A stretch of DNA of 34,545 nt. Source: HGM12587 sp045128635. Its GTDB lineage: Bacteria; Bacillota; Clostridia; Lachnospirales; Lachnospiraceae. The translations under genes were made by a program, and so were the position numbers. The stretch is from assembly GCA_045128635.1 (NCBI GenBank), contig JBGVRS010000002.1, forward strand, positions 1-34,545, read 5' to 3'. Numbering within the stretch: the first letter of the stretch is position 1; each line of letters starts with the position of its first letter. Below the pieces are notes generated by a model. The model ran no database searches and was not told the DNA's origin. It saw only the letters and a list, made by a program, of their open reading frames with translations. Positions 16,246 through 24,797 of this stretch are shown here, in pieces.

Positions 16246-17217
16246 TTACTTCTTGTTTCGCTTAGCGAGCATTTTCAATTCAATGAGCTTACCTTCATTG
16301 TTCAAATAAATAAGGAAGCCTACCAGCAATAATGCCGAGATAATCTGCTGAACAGAAGAATCTATATTTAATCTGACATATGCCATGGATACAAATGCCA
16401 TGGAAATGGCACCTAACAAATATCCAAACTTATCATTTGCAAATCTACCAATATATCCACCAATAAACATTGGAAGGAAAGCTGCAAACATGGCTCCAAT
16501 AGAACCAAAGTTCAAGGACATCTGAATAGTTCCAGTATTAGTGGATGTAATGAATCCCTGAATTCCCATTAATGCACCTGCAATTGCGTAGCAGGCGAGG
16601 GTATTTCCAATTTCCTTAATACCTGTATTTACAGAAACCTTTTGTCCGGATAATAATGCCTTATAATTAAAACCGAACTCTGTATGATCAAAGAGAACAA
16701 TCATAACTATTACTGCTGCCACTGTAATTAACAAATAGTTTCTTACACTTGGAAAACCTACCAGTTCTGTATTATTAACAAAAGAAACCCCATATCCATC
16801 CGTAATGGCAAAAGCCAATCCTTCATAAAGCAATGCCATTGCCAAAGATACAATAATTGGCGGAAGCTTTACGATTACGTACACCAGACCGGAGAGAAAA
16901 CCAAAGAACATTCCTACTAGTAAAGAAAGTACCAGCATAACCGGTGCACTCCATCCGAATCGAATACAAAGTGTAGAACTGATGACAGAACCCAGTAATG
17001 CTACAGAACCAATGGAAAAATCAAATCTTCCTGAATTCAAATTGATGGATAATGCAAAAGTAACTAATGCTACATTTGCAATGGCTCTAAAAAATGTAAT
17101 CCAGCTTCCCTCTGATTCAAACAAACTTATTCCATTTACTGTACTAACCAGGAACACTACCAGAAATGTAAGTACCGGTATAGCAAAGGTTCCCAATAAT
17201 CTCTTTCCTTTACTCAT
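16246..17217 (-). CDS. Sugar ABC transporter permease (ribose/galactoside type), second subunit
   Basis: A 323-residue membrane protein with about 8-10 hydrophobic segments, of the BPD_transp_2 family (RbsC/MglC-like). It forms half of the transmembrane channel with the permease at 18604-19584. SINLNSGRFDFSIGSVALLG (about 60-80) is the family's typical loop, where a G-x-x-D-x-S-x-G pattern is conserved, and FLPMFIGGYIGRF is the EAA-like cytoplasmic loop region that contacts the ATPase. AAGGAG lies just before the ATG. It lies 30 nt after the binding-protein gene and is followed by an intrinsic terminator. Two different permease genes suggest a heterodimeric channel. Confidence 0.88.
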   Translation of the reverse strand: MSKGKRLLGTFAIPVLTFLVVFLVSTVNGISLFESEGSWITFFRAIANVALVTFALSINLNSGRFDFSIGSVALLGSVISSTLCIRFGWSAPVMLVLSLLVGMFFGFLSGLVYVIVKLPPIIVSLAMALLYEGLAFAITDGYGVSFVNNTELVGFPSVRNYLLITVAAVIVMIVLFDHTEFGFNYKALLSGQKVSVNTGIKEIGNTLACYAIAGALMGIQGFITSTNTGTIQMSLNFGSIGAMFAAFLPMFIGGYIGRFANDKFGYLLGAISMAFVSMAYVRLNIDSSVQQIISALLLVGFLIYLNNEGKLIELKMLAKRNKK

Positions 17218-17247
17218 GTTTTTTCTCCTTAATTCTTAAGTAAATGC

Positions 17248-18501
17248 TTATTTCATAGCCTGAATTTCATCAAAGGAATATGCACCAACAAATGCTGCGA
17301 AATCTTCGTAGCTTGCTCCGTATAAATTATCTAACATAGCTTTTGTGTAAGCAGGATCTTCTTTAGAACTGTCTACGGAATAGAATTCGTTAAAATCTTC
17401 TGCACTTGTTGCTACCCAGTAACCCTGGCTAAGTGCTAATGCATTACCTTCTGTATCACGGATTGGGCTACCCTGTGTTGCACTGTATGTAGCCATGAAG
17501 ATAGGTCCGATACTTGCAGAGAATTTGCCAGCAAGATAGTTTAAGTTACCAGCTTCCATAGCTTCTTTATATGCATCTGCATAAGCATCAACAGATGCAA
17601 TCTGAACACCTTCTCCTTTTGCTGCTGCAAAGAAGTCAGAACCGTTACCTACTGCAAGAATTACTTCAAGACCTGGTGTCTGCGCCATAGCTGCACATTT
17701 TCCAAACCAAGCGTCATCCATGTCATATCCACCAACATAACCAACAAGTTCTACACTTCCGATCACACCAGTTTCAACGCCACCGTCTGCATAAATCTGT
17801 CCAATAATGGAACCCATGTCAGAAGCTCCTTTGTAGTCGCCTCCGCCAACTTCACACATAGCTGTTAACATACCTGCTGCACGATAGATGTGCATATCTA
17901 TATAGTAAGGAATCGCTCCACCAAACATAGCGAATTTTGTTTTTCCGTTATCAAGGAAGAATTTTGCCATGTCATAACCAGTCTGGTATTCAGTCATAAG
18001 GTCAGGACCAATAGCACCTACATAAAATTCGTTTGTTTTTGCTGCTTCATACTGTTCATCTGTTAAAGTACCTGTTGCTACCGCATAGTAAACACCTGCA
18101 TCTGCACACTGTGTTAACTGAGCAGGTCTGTCAAAAGATGAAAAAGAAATTACTGCTTTACAATTGTTTGCAATAAAGTTGTCAATTGCACTTGCTTCTG
18201 CTGCTGCATCTTTTAATTCATCAGAATACAATAATTCTACGTTGTACTGGTTCTGGATGTATTCTTCATAATAAGCACGAAAAGCTAATGCTTCTGCACT
18301 TGTAGTATCAGATACAAGAATACCCATTTTTACTGCTTTACCTTCGCCTTTTGCAGGTACTGCAGATTCTGTTTCTGTTGCAACTTCTGTTGCTACATCC
18401 GCTGTTGTGTCAGCTGTTTCTTTGCTGCCGCATCCTGTCAATACTGCTGAAAATACAGTTACGATTGAAAGAACGAGCGCTAATGCTTTTTTCATTTTCA
18501 T
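17248..18501 (-). CDS. Sugar ABC transporter substrate-binding lipoprotein
   Basis: The solute receptor of the transporter, tethered to the outer face of the membrane. It has 417 residues. The signal peptide MKMKKALALVLSIVTVFSA is followed by the lipobox LTGC (Cys about 24) and a low-complexity Thr/Ala/Glu linker to about residue 55. The periplasmic-binding fold then begins with VKMGILVSDTTSAEALAFR. It resembles type-I sugar-binding proteins of RbsB or BMP type. The long linker and the divergent sequence mean that the ligand is not predictable by eye. GGAGG lies about nine bases before the ATG. Its 5' region carries stem-loops that may stabilise the mRNA, as is common for binding-protein genes. 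From the enzymes downstream, a rhamnosylated glucoside is the likely ligand. Confidence 0.9.
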   Translation of the reverse strand: MKMKKALALVLSIVTVFSAVLTGCGSKETADTTADVATEVATETESAVPAKGEGKAVKMGILVSDTTSAEALAFRAYYEEYIQNQYNVELLYSDELKDAAAEASAIDNFIANNCKAVISFSSFDRPAQLTQCADAGVYYAVATGTLTDEQYEAAKTNEFYVGAIGPDLMTEYQTGYDMAKFFLDNGKTKFAMFGGAIPYYIDMHIYRAAGMLTAMCEVGGGDYKGASDMGSIIGQIYADGGVETGVIGSVELVGYVGGYDMDDAWFGKCAAMAQTPGLEVILAVGNGSDFFAAAKGEGVQIASVDAYADAYKEAMEAGNLNYLAGKFSASIGPIFMATYSATQGSPIRDTEGNALALSQGYWVATSAEDFNEFYSVDSSKEDPAYTKAMLDNLYGASYEDFAAFVGAYSFDEIQAMK

Positions 18502-18525
18502 AAAAAGTCCCTCCTTTTGTTTTTT

Positions 18526-18572
18526 GATTATTTCATTTGAATAATCAGGATTTATATCATAGCCATCGCTAT
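18526..18572 (-). promoter_or_regulatory. Stem-loops in the binding-protein leader
   Basis: GATTATT (18526-18532) pairs with AATAATC (18540-18546), and ATAGC (18559-18563) pairs with GCTAT (18568-18572). No T-run follows on the minus strand, so these are not terminators. They lie between the first permease and the binding-protein gene and may protect the mRNA 5' end after processing. Confidence 0.35.
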
Positions 18573-18603
18573 CATATCTTTGTTATTTAAATTCATCTCA
18601 CCC

Positions 18604-19584
18604 TTATCTCGGTAACAGATTTTTATTCTTGTTATCAGACATCGCAAGGAATACTACCAGAATAAAAATTATTGCTTTTACCATCTGACCGATACCTGAA
18701 TTTAAGTTGAACATCAACATAATCTGATTCAATAACGTCATGGAAAATGCTCCGATTACAGCTGCATAAATTTTACTTCTGGCCCCACCGGATACCGGCA
18801 TACCACCGAATACAATAGAAATAATTACATCCATTCCAACGGAGGATGCTGTATTTTTAGTTAAGGTTGGTGCATAAGTAATAGAAAGAAATGCTCCAAG
18901 ACCCACACCAATACCGGACATTACGAATGCAATAATTGCCATTTTCTTATTTTCAATTCCGGAAAGTTTTGCACATATAGGATTTCCACCAAGAAATTTT
19001 TCTTTACGTCCAATTTTTGTAAAGTTAAATACAAACACACACAATGCTCCAAATACTACCAACACTATCAATTTGAAAGCTGGTGTATTCAATGCTTTTA
19101 CAGCTTCTGCAGGAACCGCAATCTGACTTCCTGTTCCATTAACATTAATTAGCATTAATACAATGGCATTTAATACGGAAAGCATTGCAACTGTGGTAAC
19201 GAATACCGGAAGATTAAAAACAGATGCCATACAGGAATTTACTAATGCAATTAATACCGCAATCCCTACACAAGTAAGGAACATTAAGACTATATTCTCT
19301 GTTGCGTTGTATACCATTCCACCAAGCAGTGCACTGACACAACAGGAAGCTCCAAGACTAATGTCAAAAGAACCTAAGGTGTAAATGAATATAGCTCCTG
19401 TTGCAACTACAGCTACAACTACAGATTGGTTTAAAATATTTTTTAAGCTGTACGCAATATTTAAATCTTGTATTGTTCCGCAAACAAAGAAGAGCACAGC
19501 CAGTGCTATAAGTCCAAATAAAGGCGCAACACTGAATATTTTTTGTTTCATTTGTTCTTTTTTCAGAAGTTTTTCTTTATCCAT
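18604..19584 (-). CDS. Sugar ABC transporter permease (ribose/galactoside type), first subunit
   Basis: A 326-residue BPD_transp_2-family membrane protein with a charged cytoplasmic N-terminus (MDKEKLLKKEQMKQK) and about 8-10 hydrophobic segments. GSFDISLGASCCVSALLGG (about 67-85) matches the conserved G-x-x-D-(I/L)-S-(V/L)-G segment of RbsC-type permeases, and IVFGGMPVSGGARSK is the ATPase-contact loop. It is distinct in sequence from the second permease of the operon, so the channel is probably a heterodimer. The ATG lies 14 nt after the ATPase stop codon, with AAAGGAG in that gap, so translation is tightly coupled. Confidence 0.88.
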   Translation of the reverse strand: MDKEKLLKKEQMKQKIFSVAPLFGLIALAVLFFVCGTIQDLNIAYSLKNILNQSVVVAVVATGAIFIYTLGSFDISLGASCCVSALLGGMVYNATENIVLMFLTCVGIAVLIALVNSCMASVFNLPVFVTTVAMLSVLNAIVLMLINVNGTGSQIAVPAEAVKALNTPAFKLIVLVVFGALCVFVFNFTKIGRKEKFLGGNPICAKLSGIENKKMAIIAFVMSGIGVGLGAFLSITYAPTLTKNTASSVGMDVIISIVFGGMPVSGGARSKIYAAVIGAFSMTLLNQIMLMFNLNSGIGQMVKAIIFILVVFLAMSDNKNKNLLPR

Positions 19585-19598
19585 CTCTCCGTGCTCCT

Positions 19599-21098
19599 TT
19601 AAATCATGTATTCAATCATGTCTGACTCAGATAAACTTTCACTTCGTTTGAATTCTGCTTTCAATTCGCCATCTTTCATAACTACAACTCTGTCAGACAT
19701 CCCGATCAACTCTGCCATTTCTTCGGAAATCAGTAAAATGCTTTTTCCTTCTTTTTTCATACGATACATCATCTGATACATGGCCTGTTTTACACCGATA
19801 TCAACTCCTCGGGTCGGACAATCCAAAACCAAAATTTCACTGCCTCTTCCAATCCATTTCCCAAATACTACCTTCTGTTTGTTTCCACCAGAAAGGGCTG
19901 CTACCTGCTGATTAGCTCCAGCACATTTAACACTTAAAGCCTCTATCTGTTCTTCTACATATTTGTTTTCTTTGCCAGGTAAAATCAGGAATTTGGATAC
20001 CGCAAACTGATCCATACCTGCCACTGCGATATTAGCCTTAATGCTGGCTTCCAGACACAGGGATTCCACATCTCTATCTTTGGCAACATACCCTATTTTT
20101 TCATTCATTGCCTGAACTTCATTTTTAATTTCTTTTCCATGAACAGTAATCTTACCGCTATCCAATTTCATATTTCCGAATACAACTTTACCAAGAGTAT
20201 GCATTCCACAATGGGACAAGCCACCGATACCAAGAATCTCTCCTTTATGTAACTGCAGGTTAAAATTAATCAACTGATTTCCCAAATTCGCATCTTTTAA
20301 CTCTACTACCACTTCCTCGGAAAAACTTCCATCAAAATCACCACGATAATAGTCACCTTTCATCTCACGACCAATCATGCTTGCTTTAATAGCATTTTCT
20401 TCAAATTCATCTTTTTCGAAAGTACGAATAATGTTTCCATCTCGCAATACCGTCAGACGTCCACATACTTCCATGATTTCATCTAAATCATGAGAAATAA
20501 AAATGACGGTTTTTCCTTCGTCACGCATTTTATTCATGATGTCATAAATAATTTTTCTTCCAAGCTGGGAAAGTGCCGTAGTAGTTTCGTCTACCACAAG
20601 AACTTTCGGATTCTTTACCATTACTTTTGCGATTTCTACCAATTTTCTATCTTGAAAATCCAACGCTGCTGTTACCATATCTGCTTTGATATGATTTGCA
20701 CCTATTCCATCCAAAGCTTCCTGTGCCTGTCGTATCATTTCTTTTCCGTTTACGAAAAGACCCTTTTTGAACAAATAAGATTTTCCAAGAAAAATATTTT
20801 CGGCTACTGTAACTCCCGGTACAGTACCATTTTCCTGAACAATCATTCCCACTCCATGCTCCAATGCATCCATCATGCTGGTAGGATTCCATGGAGTACC
20901 CTCTAAGAACATTTCACCCTCATCGCACTTCTGCATTCCTGCATAAATAGAAGTAGCTGTAGATTTTCCGGAGCCATTTTCACCAATGAGTCCACAAATC
21001 TCACCGGAATAAACCGTGATATCCACATTGTTTAATGCGATAGTGCTTCCAAATCGCTTTGACATATTTTTAATTTCAACAACTGCTTTTCTACTCAT
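19599..21098 (-). CDS. Sugar ABC transporter ATPase with two nucleotide-binding domains
   Basis: An RbsA/MglA-type duplicated ATPase of 499 residues that drives sugar uptake. Domain 1 has Walker A GENGSGKST (about 39-47), VLVVDETTTALSQ (Walker B) and a switch His in VIFISHDLDE, but its signature region (ALDFQDRKLVEIAKVM) lacks the LSGGQ consensus. Domain 2 has a degenerate Walker A (GLSHCGMHTLGK), yet keeps LSGGNKQKVVFGKW and LVLDCPTRGVDIG. So one composite site, formed by Walker A of domain 1 and the signature of domain 2, is intact, as usual in this subfamily. I start at the ATG at 21098, five bases after GGAGG; the ATG at 21110 overlaps that ribosome site. It is the first gene of the operon and diverges from the AraC gene. 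Confidence 0.9.
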   Translation of the reverse strand: MSRKAVVEIKNMSKRFGSTIALNNVDITVYSGEICGLIGENGSGKSTATSIYAGMQKCDEGEMFLEGTPWNPTSMMDALEHGVGMIVQENGTVPGVTVAENIFLGKSYLFKKGLFVNGKEMIRQAQEALDGIGANHIKADMVTAALDFQDRKLVEIAKVMVKNPKVLVVDETTTALSQLGRKIIYDIMNKMRDEGKTVIFISHDLDEIMEVCGRLTVLRDGNIIRTFEKDEFEENAIKASMIGREMKGDYYRGDFDGSFSEEVVVELKDANLGNQLINFNLQLHKGEILGIGGLSHCGMHTLGKVVFGNMKLDSGKITVHGKEIKNEVQAMNEKIGYVAKDRDVESLCLEASIKANIAVAGMDQFAVSKFLILPGKENKYVEEQIEALSVKCAGANQQVAALSGGNKQKVVFGKWIGRGSEILVLDCPTRGVDIGVKQAMYQMMYRMKKEGKSILLISEEMAELIGMSDRVVVMKDGELKAEFKRSESLSESDMIEYMI

Positions 21099-21186
21099 TT
21101 TTTCCTCCATTTGAAGTACCTATGCGAAGTCTATGCTCTTGAATACTTTGTTTTCATTTTTACGTTGCAGTATTTTCTTTATGGAA

Positions 21187-21215
21187 ATTATAATTTTATA
21201 TTTGTTTTCAATGAA
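21187..21215 (-). promoter_or_regulatory. Candidate promoter of the sugar transporter operon
   Basis: On the minus strand a perfect TATAAT (21192-21187) lies 17 bp from a weak -35, TTCATT (21215-21210), about 90 bp upstream of the ATPase start. A weak -35 fits activator-dependent transcription by the divergent AraC protein. Confidence 0.5.
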
Positions 21216-21265
21216 TTGTTTGATTTGGTATGTTTTATTGACTTTATTTGTTATTTGTATTAAGA

Positions 21266-21293
21266 TTGATATATATATTTGACTTTTTATAAT
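21266..21293 (+). promoter_or_regulatory. Candidate promoter of the araC-type gene
   Basis: TTGATA (21266-21271) and TATAAT (21288-21293) are separated by 16 bp, about 73 bp before the regulator ATG. The very AT-rich gap of about 270 bp between the divergent genes must also hold the regulator's binding sites, but no clear repeat stands out. Confidence 0.6.
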
Positions 21294-21365
21294 ATAACGA
21301 ACTTTTTATTTCATATAAATAGAAAAGAGCTCAATAATAAACCCTTTCAGAACTAGGAGACTTAT

Positions 21366-22415
21366 ATGATACTTTCAGAATTGATGCAAGAATTACACAC
21401 TCTAAATATTTCAGAGCAGTTTTATAAAACCTATCAAGAGAAAAAAACCTCACCCAAGCAGTTTCAACATTTTTTAAACTCTCTTGATCGAAGTTTTCTT
21501 GAAGAACACCATTTAATTATTCCTGAAATTCCTTCTACAATACCGCCTTCTATGCAGGAAAACTTTTCTTATGTACAATCTACTTCTGGGATTATGGTTC
21601 AAAAGCATAATTGTTATACCCCGCCTTTTTCCCATCGTCATACATTTTTTGAAGCATTTTATGTTTATGAAGGAAGCTGTGAACATGAAATTGAAGGAAA
21701 ACATCAAACTATGACTATTGGTGACTTCTGTATCATTCCACCAGGAATTGAACATACCATTTCTGTACAGGATCAAAGTATTATCATTGTTATGATTTTG
21801 AACCGTACTTCTTTGGAAAATACTTTTGCCAATCCGGTTTATCACAGAAAAAATCTTTTAGCAGACTTTTTTTTACAAAATATTTATATTAAAGATGCCA
21901 ATCATTATTTAATTTTTCATACCGGGAATGATGAATCTATGCGGTCTCTTTTATTAGATATGATGTTAGAAGCCAGAAATAAGTATGCTGAGTACGAAGC
22001 TGTTCTGTACTCTCTTTTTGGTGTTTTCTTCGCCAAACTTATTCGTTACTATGAAAATACTATTGAATATCCAGAATTTTCTGACCGCAACTCTTCTCTG
22101 GCCTATGGAATCATTACTTATATTCAGGAAAACTATAAAGATGTTACCTTAAGTCGTGTTGCTCAGAAATTCCACTATACACTGGAATATACTTCTAAAT
22201 TTATTAAACAAACTTCCGGCAAAACATTTTCCGAATTACTGACTCAAATTCGTTTAGAACATGCAGAAAAACTTTTAAAAAACACTGCTCTTTCTATAAG
22301 CGACATTTCTTTTGATATTGGTTATGAAAATCCAGAAACCTTTATTCGTAATTTTAAAAAATTGTATAAAAAAACTCCCGCCGTATATCGACGGGAATCC
22401 GCTTTAAAAAATTAA
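21366..22415 (+). CDS. AraC-family transcriptional regulator with cupin sensor
   Basis: A 349-residue DNA-binding regulator, probably sugar-responsive. Residues about 90-150 form a cupin: SHRHTFFEAFYVYEGSCEHE carries the first motif with its His pair, and GDFCIIPPGIEHTI the second. Two C-terminal helix-turn-helix motifs follow: VTLSRVAQKFHYTLEYTSK (about 257-275), then ISDISFDIGYENPETFIRNF, ending in the family signature KLYKKTPAVYRRE. AGGAGA lies seven bases before the ATG. It is transcribed away from the ABC transporter operon, the standard arrangement for a local activator. The ligand is probably a sugar released from or imported by that operon. No terminator is obvious after the stop codon. 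Confidence 0.92.
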   Translation: MILSELMQELHTLNISEQFYKTYQEKKTSPKQFQHFLNSLDRSFLEEHHLIIPEIPSTIPPSMQENFSYVQSTSGIMVQKHNCYTPPFSHRHTFFEAFYVYEGSCEHEIEGKHQTMTIGDFCIIPPGIEHTISVQDQSIIIVMILNRTSLENTFANPVYHRKNLLADFFLQNIYIKDANHYLIFHTGNDESMRSLLLDMMLEARNKYAEYEAVLYSLFGVFFAKLIRYYENTIEYPEFSDRNSSLAYGIITYIQENYKDVTLSRVAQKFHYTLEYTSKFIKQTSGKTFSELLTQIRLEHAEKLLKNTALSISDISFDIGYENPETFIRNFKKLYKKTPAVYRRESALKN

Positions 22416-22424
22416 TATTATGAA

Positions 22425-22612
22425 GATCTTAACTAATTTTTTATTTGTTATCAAAATCAAAGAAATAATTGTAGATACCATGGCTCTTATTACTACTGCT
22501 ATAAACCATACGACAGTATTAGCTATAAGACCAACTGCGTCTTGTAATACGAACCAAAAAATAAGCCTAGCCCTAGTACAAATGAACTCATTCCACGAAG
22601 AATAGATTTTTA
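22425..22612 (-). pseudogene. Frameshifted fragment of a small membrane protein gene
   Basis: Reading the minus strand from about 22606, one frame gives MSSFVLGLGLFFG and then stops. The next frame picks up VLQDAVGLIANTVVWFIAVV and continues to about 22425. Adding one T to the T-run near 22562 joins the two into a roughly 65-residue hydrophobic protein with about two membrane segments. No ribosome site precedes it. I do not recognise the family. It lies between the AraC gene and the mobile element, where a decayed chromosomal or element-end gene would be expected. The stretch 22613-22814 holds no gene; a small GTGATG/CATCAT hairpin (about 22624-22641) is the only structure noticed. Confidence 0.4.
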
Positions 22613-22814
22613 TTTGTAATTGCGTGATGAAAAAACATCATGTCCCATTAAAAAGCTTCATCTTATGATAGCATCCAAATAATTTGTTAATATCTATTCT
22701 TGTTTATATTTTTTGCTATGTAACACTTTTTCTAAATATTATTTTATATATTTTTTTGTATACTAGGTTTTAAATTTGTTTTATAAAATCTTAAGAAAAC
22801 AATTATGTTGTCAT

Positions 22815-22858
22815 AAAAAAGTCCTAATCTCAACTCATACAAGCAAAAATCAGAACTT
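22815..22858 (-). terminator. Terminator after the relaxase gene
   Basis: On the minus strand AAGTTCTGAT (22858-22849) pairs with ATTAGGACTT (22828-22819) through ten pairs including two G-U, followed by TTTTTT. It starts 12 nt after the relaxase stop codon. Confidence 0.7.
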
Positions 22859-22869
22859 ATAATTCTTTA

Positions 22870-24189
22870 TCATACAACTCTATTGTATTCTTTTTTCAAA
22901 TTTACTTTTGGAGCCTTTACCTTCTTTTGCGATTTGACTACCGCTTTCTTTTCTTCCAACTGCTCCTGAATCGTTTTCGGTCTAATAAATTCTTTAAACG
23001 CATCTACCAATCCTTTCACATCGATAAACAATTCATATTGCTTCAACTTAGCCTTAAGATTTTTCTCCTGCTCTTTTAATTTAATTATAGATTTTTCCAT
23101 TGCAGATAATTCTCTTTCATAGGCTATGTTTAGATTTTTTAATGTGCCGGTTCCCTGTGCCATATCCATTAACTTATCCAAATTTCTTTCTGATATTTTG
23201 AAATATGGTTCCCCACCAAGTATTACCGGTAATTGTTTTGTATCTTGTCTGATTAACGCAAGTTCTCTTTTTATAGGTTTTTCTGCAGCTAATAGCTTTT
23301 CCATTTTCTTCTCATGAATAGCATATTCCTTTTCTTTATCTTCGATTTGAGCATTTATCTCTTCCAACTGTTGTTTACATTCTTCCACAAGTTCTGTTGT
23401 TTCATTTACCTGCTCACTAGCTTTTGTAATCACATTTTCTGCTTCCTGCTTTTCTGCGTTAAGAATTTCCAATTCAGCAGTTAACTGATCTGCAGCCTGC
23501 CTTGCTGCTTTATATTCCGGAATACTATAGTTATCTCTTTTTTCTCCAAGGATTTCTACTTCCAAGTTTCGTTCCTGGCACATTTCTCTTAAATAATCTC
23601 TCTCGCGCGATTGCCAGTGCATGGTTTCATTATCATTCTTACTGGTAGCTGGTGCTATTCCCATTTCCTGCAATGCTTTTGTAAGACTATTTCTGGTATG
23701 CATTTTTGTCTTATAACCATGTGCTACCGAAATATAATCAATGTGCAAATGTGGAGTAGCTTCATCCATATGTAACACTGCATTAAACACATATAAGTTA
23801 GGATTTCTTTCCTGAAAACTTCTTGCATAGGCATCCAAGATTTCTCTTGCCTCTTTTGCCTCTTCCGATAATTCTCCCTTATCATCCAAAACACCAGTAT
23901 CTTCTTTCTTACCTATTTGAACTACAATCTCATAAAACTGTTTTTCTTTATTCCCGGAATTTTTAATATCTGTAAGATAATCTACTATCTGCCTGTCTTT
24001 TCTTTTTTGCTTTGCATTATATTCTTCTACGGCAGGACCGAATATCTGTTTATATGCTTCTCTAATAGGTTGTCTGACATAATATTCGTTCCACGCCATT
24101 CTATCCCGGTCCACATTGTCGGCAACGAAATCTCTATTGTTATGTGTGATACTTCCTTTTCCTTTTACAAAAGATATCGTTTTCCCCAT
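22870..24189 (-). CDS. MobV-family relaxase (Mob/Pre type)
   Basis: Nicks the element at oriT and stays bound to the 5' end for transfer by a helper conjugation system. It has 439 residues. The N-terminal domain shows HNNRDFVADNVDRDR (about 17-31, MobV motif I) and the metal-binding motif III HMDEATPHLHIDY (about 140-152), the HxDExxPHxH pattern of pMV158 MobM-type enzymes. From about 240 to 350 it is a long coiled coil rich in Glu and Lys, as in other MobV proteins, followed by a basic C-terminus. GGAGGGGAAC precedes the ATG. The hairpin-rich gap immediately upstream is the likely oriT, as is usual for this family. The catalytic residue (His or Tyr) was not assigned. Confidence 0.9.
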   Translation of the reverse strand: MGKTISFVKGKGSITHNNRDFVADNVDRDRMAWNEYYVRQPIREAYKQIFGPAVEEYNAKQKRKDRQIVDYLTDIKNSGNKEKQFYEIVVQIGKKEDTGVLDDKGELSEEAKEAREILDAYARSFQERNPNLYVFNAVLHMDEATPHLHIDYISVAHGYKTKMHTRNSLTKALQEMGIAPATSKNDNETMHWQSRERDYLREMCQERNLEVEILGEKRDNYSIPEYKAARQAADQLTAELEILNAEKQEAENVITKASEQVNETTELVEECKQQLEEINAQIEDKEKEYAIHEKKMEKLLAAEKPIKRELALIRQDTKQLPVILGGEPYFKISERNLDKLMDMAQGTGTLKNLNIAYERELSAMEKSIIKLKEQEKNLKAKLKQYELFIDVKGLVDAFKEFIRPKTIQEQLEEKKAVVKSQKKVKAPKVNLKKEYNRVV

Positions 24190-24211
24190 GTTCCCCTCCT
24201 TTCCTTTTTCG

Positions 24212-24432
24212 CTACGCCCGCCTAAGCGGTTCCGGCGTATTCGCCGGGTCTTGTTACTTCTTCCAGAAGTAACTCCTTATTACTTTTGACATTACATATC
24301 AAAAGCCCAGTCGCCCTTTCAGGGAGACTCTTGCAGAGAGCTATCGATTTTCTTGATGGTTGGCATGATAGTGATGCCATAAAAATTACTGGCATCATTT
24401 TTGTGCCTAACCAAACATCTCAAGAAAATCGA
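24212..24432. other. Candidate oriT: cluster of hairpins upstream of the relaxase
   Basis: Five inverted repeats lie in 220 bp: CCGC/GCGG (24218-24229), CCGGCG/CGCCGG (24232-24247), GTTACTTC/GAAGTAAC (24253-24273), AGTCGCCCT/AGGGAGACT (24309-24329, one mismatch), and a nested pair. The nested pair has outer arms TCGATTTTCTTGA (24344-24356) and TCAAGAAAATCGA (24420-24432), and inner arms TGATGCCA (24372-24379) and TGGCATCA (24390-24397). The outer right arm lies within the last codons of the parR-like gene. The position before a MobV gene is classical for oriT; the nick site is not identified. The nested hairpin could also end the parM-parR transcript. Confidence 0.55.
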
Positions 24433-24769
24433 GGGCTTCCTCACCCAATACTTCAGGTTCGTCTGCCTGGGAATCTGTATCTTCCTTAGTTACACTTTCT
24501 GTTTTATCAGATACAAAATTCCCTCTTGCTTCGCTGCCTATTGGTATGCTCATTCCCATTTTCTTCATCTCTTCTGCTACCAATAAGGCAATACGCTTTG
24601 CAAGTCCATCTGCAGAATCTGTTTGCTCTTCCTTTGCTAAAATCAAAGTAATAGCTGCTGCATTCTTTGATATGTTTCTTTCCTTTGCTATCTTTTCAAG
24701 AAGCTTCCAGGCTCTCATGTCCTGTTCGTTTTCTTCCCGAAACCGTAAGCTAATTCTCTTTTCTTTCAT
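24407..24769 (-). CDS. ParR-like partition adaptor (ribbon-helix-helix)
   Basis: A 120-residue protein. KRISLRFREENEQDMRAWKL, then a helix through KERNISKNAAAITLILAKEE, fits a ribbon-helix-helix DNA-binding domain in the first 50 residues. The remainder is acidic and probably flexible (SVTKEDTDSQADEPE), ending in a hydrophobic LDFLEMFG tail. In ParMRC systems the gene directly downstream of the actin-like parM encodes the adaptor ParR, whose C-terminal tail touches the filament end. The gene order, size, N-terminal fold and hydrophobic tail match. It lies 28 nt after parM with AGGAG before the ATG. The function is inferred mainly from position; a generic CopG-type regulator is the alternative. 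Confidence 0.6.
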   Translation of the reverse strand: MKEKRISLRFREENEQDMRAWKLLEKIAKERNISKNAAAITLILAKEEQTDSADGLAKRIALLVAEEMKKMGMSIPIGSEARGNFVSDKTESVTKEDTDSQADEPEVLGEEALDFLEMFG

Positions 24770-24797
24770 AGTTTTTCTCCTGGAGTGAAGAAGAAGC

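Noticed and set aside
20490..20906. A 138-codon plus-strand frame
   Set aside because: It is antisense to the ABC ATPase gene, whose Walker motifs and signature show the true frame.
22385..22410. Inverted repeat TCCCGCCG...CGACGGGA at the end of the AraC gene considered as a terminator
   Set aside because: It lies inside the coding sequence, contains a mismatch, and no T-run follows it on the plus strand.
9766..22415. Searched for rhamnulokinase (rhaB) and rhamnulose-phosphate aldolase (rhaD) in the sugar locus
   Set aside because: No open frame in the locus has the sugar-kinase or class II aldolase motifs, so the remaining pathway genes must be elsewhere.
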